This document shows positions 26,554 to 35,187 of a DNA stretch of 64,000 nucleotides, piece after piece; within the stretch, counting starts at the first letter, position 1, and each line of letters opens with the position of its first letter. The DNA comes from Kiritimatiellia bacterium (lineage in GTDB: Bacteria > Verrucomicrobiota > Kiritimatiellia > UBA8416 > JABMPJ01), in NCBI GenBank assembly GCA_030745755.1, contig JASLOA010000009.1, positions 30,020 through 94,019 of the forward strand, read 5' to 3'. The translations under genes and the position numbers were made by a program. Under the pieces are notes generated by a model, which did not search any database, was not told the DNA's origin, and saw nothing but the letters and a program-made list of their open reading frames with translations.

Positions 26554-27684
26554 ATGAATGCACGAGAGCGTTTTCTTGCCGCCACGCTGTTTGGCAGCCC
26601 TGACCGGGTTCCGCTGGATCCGGGGTGCGGGCGTGAGTCCACGCGGGCGCGGTGGCATAGCGAGGGACTGCCGGAGGATGTCGGGGACTACAACCGCTAC
26701 GCCTACGAGCTGGCAGGGGGCGCGCTGCCGCCACCCGAATCCGGGCCCGGTTTTGCCATCAGCGAACGCATGATCCCCACCTTCGAGGAGAAGGTGATCG
26801 AGGAAAAGAGCGACAGTCGTATTGTACAGGATTGGAAGGGCAACGTCTGCGAGATCGGCAAGCAATACACGGTGGAGTACTTACGCAATGCCATGGATTT
26901 CGTAACGCGTCGCTGGATCAAGTGTCCCGTAGAAAACGACAAGGACTGGCAGGATATGAAACGGCGCTATGATCCGGATGCGCCGGAGCGCCTGCCACCG
27001 GACGCAGACGAATTGAAAGTCAGGCTGCCGGATCGGGAGTATCCCATCACGTTTCACTTCTCGGGTCCATTCTGGCAACTGCGCGAATGGCTGGGGTTCG
27101 AGGAGCTCTGCATGGCGTTCTACGACAAGCCACAGCTCGTGCAGGATATGCTGGATTTCTGGTGCGACTACGTGCTGCGGTTAATGCGCCGTGGTTTCGA
27201 ATACGTGGTGCCGGACTGTGTGCACCTGTCCGAAGACATGGCATACAAGAAGTTCTCGATGATCTCGCCGGAAATGACGCGCAGGTACCTGCTGCCCGTG
27301 TGGCGCAAGTGGGGTGAGGCAATCCGGGGAGCCGGCGTTCCGGTTTACGCGATCGACAGCGATGGATTCATCGGTGAGTTAATCCCTATCTGGATGGAAG
27401 CGGGAGTCAACGCCTGCGATCCGATCGAAGTGGCTGCTGGAAACGACATCGTGCAGATGCGGCGCGAGTTCGGTCGCGACATGGCGTTCCGGGGTGGCGT
27501 GGACAAGCGCGCCATGGCTAAGGGCGGCGCGGTCATTGAGAGCGAGCTGGCCCGGCTCGCACCGGTGGTCGCGGATGGGGGCTTCATTCCCTCGTGCGAT
27601 CACGGCGTGCCGGCGGACGTTTCCTGGCCTGACTACTGTCACTACGTGGCGCTCCTGGCGAGGATGACGGGGTGGTTGGACTAG
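26554..27684 (+). CDS. Uroporphyrinogen decarboxylase-like protein
   Basis: 376 residues from ATG 26554, seven bases after the stop of the oxidoreductase gene. The N-terminal MNARERFLAATLFGSPDRVPL is the standard opening of URO-D family proteins, and the C-terminal DVSWPDYCHYVALL region closes the TIM barrel. These longer, divergent members in sugar clusters are not thought to make haem; many resemble corrinoid-linked methyltransferases. No haem or corrinoid gene is nearby. Its recurring company with Gfo/Idh proteins in PVC-type genomes suggests a role in sugar or aromatic demethylation, but this is inference. Confidence 0.85.
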   Translation: MNARERFLAATLFGSPDRVPLDPGCGRESTRARWHSEGLPEDVGDYNRYAYELAGGALPPPESGPGFAISERMIPTFEEKVIEEKSDSRIVQDWKGNVCEIGKQYTVEYLRNAMDFVTRRWIKCPVENDKDWQDMKRRYDPDAPERLPPDADELKVRLPDREYPITFHFSGPFWQLREWLGFEELCMAFYDKPQLVQDMLDFWCDYVLRLMRRGFEYVVPDCVHLSEDMAYKKFSMISPEMTRRYLLPVWRKWGEAIRGAGVPVYAIDSDGFIGELIPIWMEAGVNACDPIEVAAGNDIVQMRREFGRDMAFRGGVDKRAMAKGGAVIESELARLAPVVADGGFIPSCDHGVPADVSWPDYCHYVALLARMTGWLD

Positions 27685-27735
27685 ATCAGGTTGTTGCAGT
27701 GTGATGAGAGCGGTTGATTCGAAGGAGACGATAGT

Positions 27736-28069
27736 ATGAGTGCGAGAAACGTACAGGGCCCGAAGGTGGTGTTGATTGGGGCGGGGAGCCTGTTCTTTGG
27801 ACGGCAGGCGATCTGGGAGACGGGCGATCGCTACGAACGTCACGCCCCGTCCGGTGGGGGACGCACCGGTGGGACTGCGCGGGCTCTGACAGCAGGTGCT
27901 GGATTCGCACGAGTTGAGTGCGCGTGCGGCGGTTGAATGCGACCGCGAACTGCTCTATCGTGCCTTCGTGTGCGATCCGCTGGTGTCGAGTCTTACGGAT
28001 AGCCGGACGATGATCGATGAGCTGTTGGAAAGGGAAGCCTCCGTACTTCCGGAAGCGTGGGGAAAATGA
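27736..28069 (+). pseudogene. Glycoside hydrolase family 4 remnant
   Basis: ATG 27736 begins GPKVVLIGAGSLFFGRQAIW, the NAD-binding opening of GH4 enzymes, but the similarity stops after about 30 residues. In another frame, just before the UxaE gene, QQVLDSHELSARAAVECDR and RAFVCDPLVSSLTD match the C-terminal end of GH4, and that frame carries a TGA immediately upstream (before QQV). Thus the two ends are joined with most of the about 430-residue enzyme deleted. The ancestral gene probably released galacturonate or glucuronate from an oligouronide, fitting the cluster. The final frame still ends with an ATGA overlap onto UxaE. Confidence 0.8.
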
Positions 28070-29316
28070 TGATCAGTATACCGAAATACACGATGGGAGT
28101 AGGGGACCGGTTTGGGAGACAGGGCGAAGCTCAACTCAGCGCCATGATCGCGGCTCGCAAGGACGGCATTGAGGTCTGCCCGGTGTGGAACAAATCGTTT
28201 CGTGAACATGCGATCATCCATACCGAGCCACCCAGTGTGCGTGCGGAAGCGGTGGCCGCGGTGGCCGCACTGGGGTGGGACGCGCCGTACTTCGTCGACG
28301 CGGACCACATCAATCTCAACACCGTGGACGGATTCATCGCCTCAAGCGACTTCTTCACGTTAGACGTAGCCGACGCGATCGGTACATCGGCTGATAGCGG
28401 CGACGTCGATGCATTCCTGGCGCGACACCGTGAGCTCTGCGCGCCCGTGGCGATTGAGGGCATCGGTGCTCCCGTGACGCTGTCCGAGGAACGTGCACGC
28501 GCGATAGCGGAGAAGTACCTTTTCGCCGTGCAGGAGGCGGGTCGGATTCATCAGCGCGTCGTGGATGCAAGGGGCGCAGGCACCTTTGTCACCGAAGTGT
28601 CCATGGATGAAACGCCGGAACCGCAGACCCCTGACGAGCTGTTGGTCATTCTGGCGGCCATCGCCGACGAGGGCATACCGGCCCAGACCATTGCCCCGCG
28701 CTTCTCGGGTCGTTTCAACAAGGGCGTTGATTACGTCGGTGAGGTGCCCGCGTTTGAGCGGGAGTTCAGAGCGGACCTGGCGGTCGTGGCGCATGCCGTC
28801 AAGGCGTACGGGTTGCCGCAAACGCTGAAGCTGAGCGTTCATTCGGGTAGCGACAAGTTCTCGATCTACCCCTGTATTGCGCGCGCGATCCAGGCTGCGG
28901 GCACCGGGCTCCACCTCAAGACGGCCGGTACCACGTGGTTGGAGGAGTTGATCGGCCTGGCTGAAGCCGGTGGGGAAGGGCTGGCGATAGCCAGGGAGAC
29001 CTACCGATCGGCGCTGGGGCGTTTCGATGAGCTCTGCACACCTTATGCCGACGTCATCGATATCGATCCCGCAAAGCTGCCCGAGCCGGATGCCGTCGAC
29101 GCGTGGGATGGACCGCGATTCGCCGAGGCGATGCGGCATGACCCGTCATGCCCGCACTACAACCCTGACCTTAGACAGCTGCTTCACGTCGGCTACAAAG
29201 TGGCCGCCGAAATGGGGTCGCGCTACTTGGACGCCCTTGAGGTCCATCGTGAAGAGGTAGCTCACCACGTTCGGGAAAACCTGCTGGAGCGCCACATCAG
29301 GGCGGTGTTTCCGTAA
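28066..29316 (+). CDS. uxaE: Tagaturonate/fructuronate epimerase family protein
   Basis: 416 residues from ATG 28066, overlapping the stop of the GH4 remnant. Family features: IPKYTMGVGDRFGRQG at the N-terminus, EVCPVWNKSFREHAIIH, and APYFVDADHINLNTVDGFI with DFFTLDVADAIG, the conserved core of UxaE. The known reaction is C-4 epimerisation of D-tagaturonate to D-fructuronate in pectin-sugar breakdown, a route first shown in Thermotoga. The conserved His and Asp residues (DADHI, KLSVHSGSDKFSIYP) likely bind the metal. It closes the uronate cluster and is followed by a clear terminator. Confidence 0.88.
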   Translation: MMISIPKYTMGVGDRFGRQGEAQLSAMIAARKDGIEVCPVWNKSFREHAIIHTEPPSVRAEAVAAVAALGWDAPYFVDADHINLNTVDGFIASSDFFTLDVADAIGTSADSGDVDAFLARHRELCAPVAIEGIGAPVTLSEERARAIAEKYLFAVQEAGRIHQRVVDARGAGTFVTEVSMDETPEPQTPDELLVILAAIADEGIPAQTIAPRFSGRFNKGVDYVGEVPAFEREFRADLAVVAHAVKAYGLPQTLKLSVHSGSDKFSIYPCIARAIQAAGTGLHLKTAGTTWLEELIGLAEAGGEGLAIARETYRSALGRFDELCTPYADVIDIDPAKLPEPDAVDAWDGPRFAEAMRHDPSCPHYNPDLRQLLHVGYKVAAEMGSRYLDALEVHREEVAHHVRENLLERHIRAVFP

Positions 29317-29356
29317 CACCTTCCAGGTGAGAAAGCACAAACGCGACGATCAAGAA

Positions 29357-29390
29357 GAAGGGCTCGCCACAGAAGTGCGGCGAGCCCTTT
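29357..29390. terminator. Bidirectional intrinsic terminator
   Basis: GAAGGGCTCGCC pairs with GGCGAGCCCTTT around a 10-base loop; A-rich bases precede and T-rich bases follow, so it can work in both directions. It separates the convergent uxaE (stop 29316) and pyruvate phosphate dikinase (stop 29412) genes. Confidence 0.9.
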
Positions 29391-29411
29391 CTGATTCGTT
29401 TTCTTGTCCGT

Positions 29412-32207
29412 CTACTTCGCCAGGACCGCGTGCGCCGCGGCGAGACGGGCAATCGGCACGCGGTAGGGACTGCACGAGACGTACTTGAGCCCTACCTTGT
29501 GACAGAAAGCTACCGACTTCGGCTCCCCACCGTGCTCACCACAGATACCGAGCTTGATACCGCGACGTCCCTGCTTGCCGAGTTTGACGGCGGTCTCAAC
29601 CAGCCGGCCAATGCCCTTCTGATCAAGGACCTGGAACGGATCGTAGTCGTATACGCCCTTCTCAACGTACTCGCCCAGGAACTTGCCGGCGTCGTCACGT
29701 GAGAACCCGCACCCCATCTGGGTCAGGTCGTTCGTACCAAAGGAGAAGAACTCGGCTTCCTTGGCAATCTCATCCGCCGTCATGGCGGCGCGCGGGACCT
29801 CAATCATTGTGCCGATCATGACCTTGAACTTCTTGTTCTTGGCCTTCTGCACTTCTTTGATCACCCGCTTGATGATGGCTTTCTGGTGGGCCAGCTCCTT
29901 CACGTTGCCGACGAGCGGCACCATGATCTCAGGCTGTGAGCCCTCAACCTTGCAGGCGGCTTCGACGATGGCACGGGCCTGCATTTCGGTCACTTCCGGA
30001 TAGGTCATGCCGAGGCGGCAGCCGCGGTGACCCAGCATGGGATTGAACTCGTGAAGCGAATTGACGATCTTCTTGATCTCGCTGACCTTGACGCCCATCG
30101 TTTCCGCCATCTCCTTCTGTCCAGCCGCGTCGTGCGGCAGGAACTCGTGTAGGGGCGGATCCAGCAGGCGGACGGTGCAGGGGCGCCCTGCCAGCGCTTT
30201 GAAGATTCCCACAAAGTCTTTGCGCTGCAGCGGGAGCAGCTCCCTCAGCGCCTGGCGATACTGTTTTACGGCAGCCAGGTCCTCTTCATTCTTCTTACAG
30301 GCCTTCTGCAGGGCCGCGAGTTCTTCGATCTCGTACTGGGCTTTGAGCCGCTTCACGGTCTCGGCCACGAGGATCAGGCGGCGGAAGCTGACAATGCGGT
30401 CGCCTTCGAAGAACATGTGCTCTGTGCGGCAGAGCCCGATGCCCTCGGCGCCGAACTTCACGGCCACAGCGGTGTCATGCGGCGTGTCGGCGTTGGTGCG
30501 GACCTTCAATTTGCGATACTTGTCCGCCAGGGCCATGATCTCACCAAACGGTCCGGTCAACTTCGGATCCACCGTGTCCACCTGACCCAGGTATACGGCA
30601 CCGGTCGACCCGTTCAGGGAGATCCAATCGCCTTCTTTGACGGTCTTGCCGCCAACCTTGAAGTTGCCCTTCTTGTAATCCATCGTAATGTCGCCGGCGC
30701 CAGCCACACAGCAGGTACCCATGCCGCGCGCCACTACGGCGGCGTGCGAGGTCATGCCACCACGCGCCGTGAGGATGCCCTTGGCCACAGCCATGCCGCC
30801 AATGTCTTCGGGACTGGTCTCTGTGCGACACAAGATCACCGTGCGGCCCATCTCGGCCCACAGCTCAGCCTGCTCGGCGCTGAAGACGACCTGGCCTGTT
30901 GCCGCGCCCGGAGAGGCCGGCAAACCAACAGTCAGCTTCTTGGCCTTATTCTCGGAGGCCTCGATAAATACCGGGTGCAGAAGCTGGTCGAGCGACTGTG
31001 GATCGACACGCAGCACGGCTTCCTTTTCCGTGATGAGCTTCTCTTTGACCATGTCGCTGGCAATTTTCACGGCCGCCTGCGTGGTACGCTTGCCGTTGCG
31101 CGTCTGCAGCATATAGAGCGTGCCGTCCTCGATCGTAAATTCGATATCCTGCATGTCGCGGTAGTGCTTCTCGAGCCTGATGCGGATGGCATCAAGCTGC
31201 TTGAAGAGCTTTGGCATCGTTTCCTGCAGCGACGGGAACTTCTTCTTGCGGTCGGCTTCGGCGACGCCCTGCGACTTGGCCCATTCGCGGGATCCCTTGA
31301 GGGTGATCTCCTGCGGTGTGCGAATACCGGCGACCACATCCTCGCCCTGCGCATTGATGAGGTACTCACCGTAGAAATACTCGTTCGCGCCGGTCGACGG
31401 ATCGCGCGTGAAGGCCACGCCCGTGGCCGAGTTGGTGCCGGAGTTACCGAAAACCATCGACTGCACGTTCACAGCCGTGCCCAGCAGGCCGCGGATATCG
31501 TTGAGCTGGCGATACTTGATGGCGCGCGGATTGTTCCAGGAACTGAAGACGGCGTCGACGCCCGCATAGAGCTGTTCCATCGGATCTTCCGGGAAGTCCT
31601 TGCCCGTATCGCGCTTAACCACCTTCTTGTAACGCTCAATCACGTCCTTGAGGTCATCCACGGTCAGGTCGGTGTCGAGCTTGACCTTCTTGGCTTTCTT
31701 GACCGCATCCAATTCATGCTCGAAATCGTGGTGCGGGACTCCCATGGCCACGTCGCCAAACATCTGGATGAAGCGGCGGTAGGAATCCATCACAAAGCGC
31801 TCGTTGCCGGTCAATTCGACCATGGCCTGCACCGTCTCGGCGTTCAAACCGAGATTCAGCACCGTGTCCATCATGCCGGGCATCGACACAGCCGCGCCGG
31901 AACGAATCGAGAGCAGAAGAGGGTTGGGCCCACGGCCAAATGTCTTGCCGGTGGCTTTCTCGAGCCTTTCCAGGGCGCCATCCACCTGGGGTGCCACGGC
32001 GGCGAACAGCTTCTTCTTACCCATCTTGTAATACTGATCGCAGGCTTCGGTGGTCAGCGTGAAGCCCGGGGGCACCGGAAGGCCCAATGTGGCCATCTCA
32101 GCCAGGTTGGCGCCCTTGCCGCCCAGCAGCTCCTTCATCGACGTCTTACCTTCGGACGATCCGCCTCCAAACGAATAGACGTACTTGGTTGCCTTGGATT
32201 TGGCCAT
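29412..32207 (-). CDS. ppdK: Pyruvate, phosphate dikinase
   Basis: 931 residues. ATG 32207 has AAGGAGAG upstream. Order of domains: N-terminal ATP-grasp-like nucleotide-binding region (YVYSFGGGSSEGKTSMKELL, then SIRSGAAVSMPGMMDTVLN), central phosphohistidine domain with GGMTSHAAVVARGMG and its catalytic His, and a C-terminal PEP/pyruvate TIM barrel with SFGTNDLTQM and KLGICGEHGGEP supplying the catalytic Cys. It interconverts pyruvate + ATP + phosphate and PEP + AMP + pyrophosphate, either as a glycolytic step sparing ATP or for gluconeogenesis. Length and motifs are those of the full enzyme. Confidence 0.97.
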   Translation of the reverse strand: MAKSKATKYVYSFGGGSSEGKTSMKELLGGKGANLAEMATLGLPVPPGFTLTTEACDQYYKMGKKKLFAAVAPQVDGALERLEKATGKTFGRGPNPLLLSIRSGAAVSMPGMMDTVLNLGLNAETVQAMVELTGNERFVMDSYRRFIQMFGDVAMGVPHHDFEHELDAVKKAKKVKLDTDLTVDDLKDVIERYKKVVKRDTGKDFPEDPMEQLYAGVDAVFSSWNNPRAIKYRQLNDIRGLLGTAVNVQSMVFGNSGTNSATGVAFTRDPSTGANEYFYGEYLINAQGEDVVAGIRTPQEITLKGSREWAKSQGVAEADRKKKFPSLQETMPKLFKQLDAIRIRLEKHYRDMQDIEFTIEDGTLYMLQTRNGKRTTQAAVKIASDMVKEKLITEKEAVLRVDPQSLDQLLHPVFIEASENKAKKLTVGLPASPGAATGQVVFSAEQAELWAEMGRTVILCRTETSPEDIGGMAVAKGILTARGGMTSHAAVVARGMGTCCVAGAGDITMDYKKGNFKVGGKTVKEGDWISLNGSTGAVYLGQVDTVDPKLTGPFGEIMALADKYRKLKVRTNADTPHDTAVAVKFGAEGIGLCRTEHMFFEGDRIVSFRRLILVAETVKRLKAQYEIEELAALQKACKKNEEDLAAVKQYRQALRELLPLQRKDFVGIFKALAGRPCTVRLLDPPLHEFLPHDAAGQKEMAETMGVKVSEIKKIVNSLHEFNPMLGHRGCRLGMTYPEVTEMQARAIVEAACKVEGSQPEIMVPLVGNVKELAHQKAIIKRVIKEVQKAKNKKFKVMIGTMIEVPRAAMTADEIAKEAEFFSFGTNDLTQMGCGFSRDDAGKFLGEYVEKGVYDYDPFQVLDQKGIGRLVETAVKLGKQGRRGIKLGICGEHGGEPKSVAFCHKVGLKYVSCSPYRVPIARLAAAHAVLAK

Positions 32208-32277
32208 CTTTCTCTCCTTAATATATATACATGATCACTGCAAAAGGAACGGGACTGTAACAGACGGGCACAGCCTG

Positions 32278-32934
32278 TCAATCCGTTTCAGACGCCCCGG
32301 GAGCGATCCGCCCAGGGCGGCCCAGACACATAAACAGGCCGGACAGCAGCATGGCCAGCAGGAATGCCCAGACGAAACCTGAAGCCGTTGAGGCCCTCGC
32401 CCCAATGCCTGCGTAAATAGCCGAAATGCCGAGGTTCGCCACGGCCGTCAGCCCGACAAACTCACGCAGCGGCAACCGGCCCAGACCGGCGAACAGCACG
32501 GCGGCTTCCGCCAGCACAGGCACCGGGCGAGTCAACACCAGGAACCAGGGACCGCGGTGCAGGCTGAGCCTCTCAAGGGCCGCCATGGAGGGCTCGCCCA
32601 TCATGCGGCGAATGCGTGAGGCCGCCGCGAACCGCCCCAGGAGATAGCCGCACAGGCAGGCCACGTTCATCCCCATCCAGGACGCTAACAGCCCGGACCA
32701 GAACCCGCAGATGGACCCGCAGGCGGTACTGATCAGGCTGGAGGGGGTGGGCAGCAGAATATCGCCCGCCAGCAGCCCACCAAGAACGAGGGCGGCCTGC
32801 AACGGATCATCGCGCGAGGCGTCAATATACTCCGCAACCCAACGCTCGATCCCCTGGCCCCAAATGCCAAATGGCACGAGGATAGCCAAAGCGACCAGCA
32901 CCCCCAGAATCGTCCACTTTGGTCCGCTACGCAT
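32278..32934 (-). CDS. VTT/DedA-like (SNARE-associated) membrane protein
   Basis: 218 residues from ATG 32934 (a TTG at 32955 is in frame). About five hydrophobic helices. The conserved motif region is FWSGLLASWMGMNVACLCGYLLGR, matching the G-x-x-x-G re-entrant loop of TVP38/DedA proteins, and LVLTRPVPVLAEAAVLFAGL matches the F-x-R-x-x-P motif of that family. DedA-type proteins take part in lipid translocation across the membrane. It lies between ppdK and the methyltransferase of the ebo-type operon but in the opposite direction to the latter. Confidence 0.8.
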   Translation of the reverse strand: MRSGPKWTILGVLVALAILVPFGIWGQGIERWVAEYIDASRDDPLQAALVLGGLLAGDILLPTPSSLISTACGSICGFWSGLLASWMGMNVACLCGYLLGRFAAASRIRRMMGEPSMAALERLSLHRGPWFLVLTRPVPVLAEAAVLFAGLGRLPLREFVGLTAVANLGISAIYAGIGARASTASGFVWAFLLAMLLSGLFMCLGRPGRIAPGASETD

Positions 32935-33090
32935 GGCCGATACACTAACCACCAAGTGATGTCAGCGCCAGCTCCTATCCTGCCTTAGACGCGGGCATCG
33001 CAGAATGCTCGGGCTAAAGTGTGGTTATGTCCACCTGCATCAGCTTCTGTCTTGCCGGGATGTTGCCCAAACCGAAAAGACGCCTGCGGC

Positions 33091-33178
33091 GAGATGTCTC
33101 GGCAAGCTCGACATGACAATTTCTTGGAAGACTCAACTGTTTCCAGACGGTCATCCCGAGCGAAGTCGAGGGATCTCC
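33091..33178. repeat. Dispersed palindromic element, copy 4
   Basis: GAGATGTCTCGGCAAGCTCG and TCATCCCGAGCGAAGTCGAG arms, within an extended unit bracketed by TGTTGCCCAAA and GGCAACA. It sits in the 371-base gap 32935-33305, where nothing else was recognised. Confidence 0.85.
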
Positions 33179-33305
33179 TTCCCGTCTTTTTAGGCAACAC
33201 GCCGTTGGTGGTTGTCCCGCGAGGGCAGGCCCGCTATAGTCAAACAGCCCTTTTTTTCAAAGAAATCCATGGCGGCTGACGTCCAGAAGATACGGGGACA
33301 GACAT

Positions 33306-34343
33306 ATGACGGGGTCACGAGCAAACAGTGTTGCCGACAATCAAGGACCGGGACGCCTGATGGCGCTCTCGAGTGCCTTCTATGGTTCATCCATCCTGTT
33401 TGCAGCCTCGGATGCGGGGATCTTCGAGGCCATCGACCGTGCGGGCGAGCTGGAATGTGCCGACATATGTGAAGCCTGCGGGCTCGACCAACGCGGTGGA
33501 CGCCTGCTTCTGGACGCCGCGGTAGCCGTCGACTTGCTGGTCAAGCAGGGCGACCTGTATAGCAATGCACCCGATGTGACAGCCCACCTGATCCCGGGGA
33601 AGACGGGCGACATGAGTGTCGCCATTCGTTACAACCGCGACGTCTACGCGGCGTGGGGCAACCTGCCACGTTTCGCAGCAAGCGGGACGCCGGTGGAGCG
33701 TCCGGAGCTGCACCTGGGTGAAGACGACGCCCGGACACGTGCCTTCGTCCTTTCCATGCATGCCCGGGCATTGGCCATCGGTCAGGCCGTGATTCCACAA
33801 CTCGATCTCACCGGATGCAAACGCTTGCTCGACGTAGGCGGTGGCCCGGGAACCTACGCCGTTCTGGCGGCCCGTCATCACCCACAGTTGGACCGTTGCA
33901 CCGTTCTGGATCTACCTGGCATCATTCGCGTGGCGACCGAGCTGATCTCAGAAGCCGGTATGACTGACCGCGTAGGCACGCTGCCGGGCAGCTATCACGA
34001 CACGCCCTTCCCGGACGCCCAGGACGCGGTCCACTTCTTCGGGGTATTGCACCAGGAATCGGCCGACATGATCCGGTCTCTGCTACGCCGCGCCTATGCG
34101 GCCCTGGAACCGAATGGGCGAATACACATCATGGACATGATGACCGATGCGAGCCGCACCACCCCTCCTTTCTCTGCACTGTTTGCTCTCAATATGGCCC
34201 TGACCACCACCCACGGCTGGGTGTTCTCGGATAGAGAAATCACGGCATGGCTGGATGAAGCCGGATTTGTCGATATATCGGTATCTCCGCTGCCTCCCCC
34301 CATGCCACACTGGCTGGCAATTGCCCGCAAACCCGCAGAATGA
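33306..34343 (+). CDS. O-methyltransferase family 2-type SAM methyltransferase heading the ebo-like operon
   Basis: 345 residues. An N-terminal winged-helix dimerisation domain (GIFEAIDRAGELECADICEA) precedes the SAM domain: RLLDVGGGPGTYAVLAA (motif I), VLDLPGIIRVA (motif II), FFGVLHQESADMIRSLLRRA and GRIHIMDMMTD. This is the arrangement of the O-methyltransferases that act on phenols and polyketides. The stop at 34343 is four bases before the eboB start, so it belongs to the following operon. It occupies the first place, where eboA is expected, and is not EboA-like. I infer that it modifies the metabolite handled by the cluster. Confidence 0.87.
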   Translation: MTGSRANSVADNQGPGRLMALSSAFYGSSILFAASDAGIFEAIDRAGELECADICEACGLDQRGGRLLLDAAVAVDLLVKQGDLYSNAPDVTAHLIPGKTGDMSVAIRYNRDVYAAWGNLPRFAASGTPVERPELHLGEDDARTRAFVLSMHARALAIGQAVIPQLDLTGCKRLLDVGGGPGTYAVLAARHHPQLDRCTVLDLPGIIRVATELISEAGMTDRVGTLPGSYHDTPFPDAQDAVHFFGVLHQESADMIRSLLRRAYAALEPNGRIHIMDMMTDASRTTPPFSALFALNMALTTTHGWVFSDREITAWLDEAGFVDISVSPLPPPMPHWLAIARKPAE

Positions 34344-34347
34344 CGCT

Positions 34348-35187
34348 ATGATCTTTATTGAGCCTCATATCCATATGTACTCGCGCACCACCGACGACTA
34401 CCAGGCCATGCATAAGGCAGGCATACGGGCCTGCGTGGAACCCTCATTCTGGCTGGGAAGCCACAGGCGCTACGCCGGCACCTTTTTCGACTATTTCCAG
34501 CTGATCTGCGAGTTTGAGGCCAGCCGGGCCGAACGCTTTGGCATCGATCACTTTGCCGCCGTGGCCTACAACCCGAAGGAAGCGGAGAATACCCCCCTGG
34601 TCGATGAGGTCCTGGCCGGTATGGGCCCCTACCTGGATCATCCCCGCTGTGTCGCATTGGGGGAGATAGGGTTCAACAAGATCAACGATGCCGAAGCCTA
34701 CGCGTTTCGTCGCCAACTCGAAATGGCGCGCGAGCGTGACAAGCTGGTGATCATTCATATCTCGCATACCGACAAGGTGCGCTGCATCGAACAGATGTTG
34801 CCGATTATCGAGGAGGTGGGCCACGATCAGCGCAAGATCTACCTCGATCATAATACCGAGGATACCATCGGGCTGGCGCTCCAACATACCGACTGCTGGT
34901 GTGGTCTGACCGTATACCCCATCTCCAAGCTCGACCCGTCACGCGTCAGCGCCATCGTGCATGAGCATGGTCCCGAGCGTATTATCGTCAGCGGCTCAGC
35001 CGACTGGGGTATTTCTGATCCGCTAAGCCTGCCCAAGGTGATTGCCGCGATGCGTCAGGATGGCCATGACCAGGCCACTCTCGAGGCATTGGCATTCGGC
35101 CATCCGAACGCATTCTACAGCCAATGCCCCGCCTGGCAGCCTCGCCTTGATCTCGAGCCCTGGCCAATTGAACTGCGACAGCCATGA
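34348..35187 (+). CDS. eboB: TatD-like metal-dependent hydrolase, EboB-like
   Basis: 279 residues from ATG 34348. Metal-binding features of the amidohydrolase/TatD fold: EPHIHMYSRT (HxH), ALGEIGFNK (Glu), VIIHISHTDKVR and YLDHNTEDT, with a final Asp in GSADWGISDPL. The sequence is divergent from the DNase TatD and has the form of the TatD-like protein of ebo clusters. It is coupled to eboC by an ATGA overlap. The role in the ebo system is not established; a hydrolase acting on the transported metabolite is inferred. Confidence 0.78.
   Translation: MIFIEPHIHMYSRTTDDYQAMHKAGIRACVEPSFWLGSHRRYAGTFFDYFQLICEFEASRAERFGIDHFAAVAYNPKEAENTPLVDEVLAGMGPYLDHPRCVALGEIGFNKINDAEAYAFRRQLEMARERDKLVIIHISHTDKVRCIEQMLPIIEEVGHDQRKIYLDHNTEDTIGLALQHTDCWCGLTVYPISKLDPSRVSAIVHEHGPERIIVSGSADWGISDPLSLPKVIAAMRQDGHDQATLEALAFGHPNAFYSQCPAWQPRLDLEPWPIELRQP

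Noticed and set aside
26554..27684. UroD-like gene as haem biosynthesis hemE
   Set aside because: It is longer and divergent, lies in a sugar cluster and has no haem genes nearby.
30417..32234. 605-codon plus-strand ORF
   Set aside because: It is the antisense of pyruvate phosphate dikinase, which has full catalytic motifs; the antisense protein shows no family features.
32278..32934. VTT membrane protein as the missing EboA
   Set aside because: It faces the opposite direction and has DedA-type motifs; EboA is not expected to be a polytopic membrane protein of this kind.
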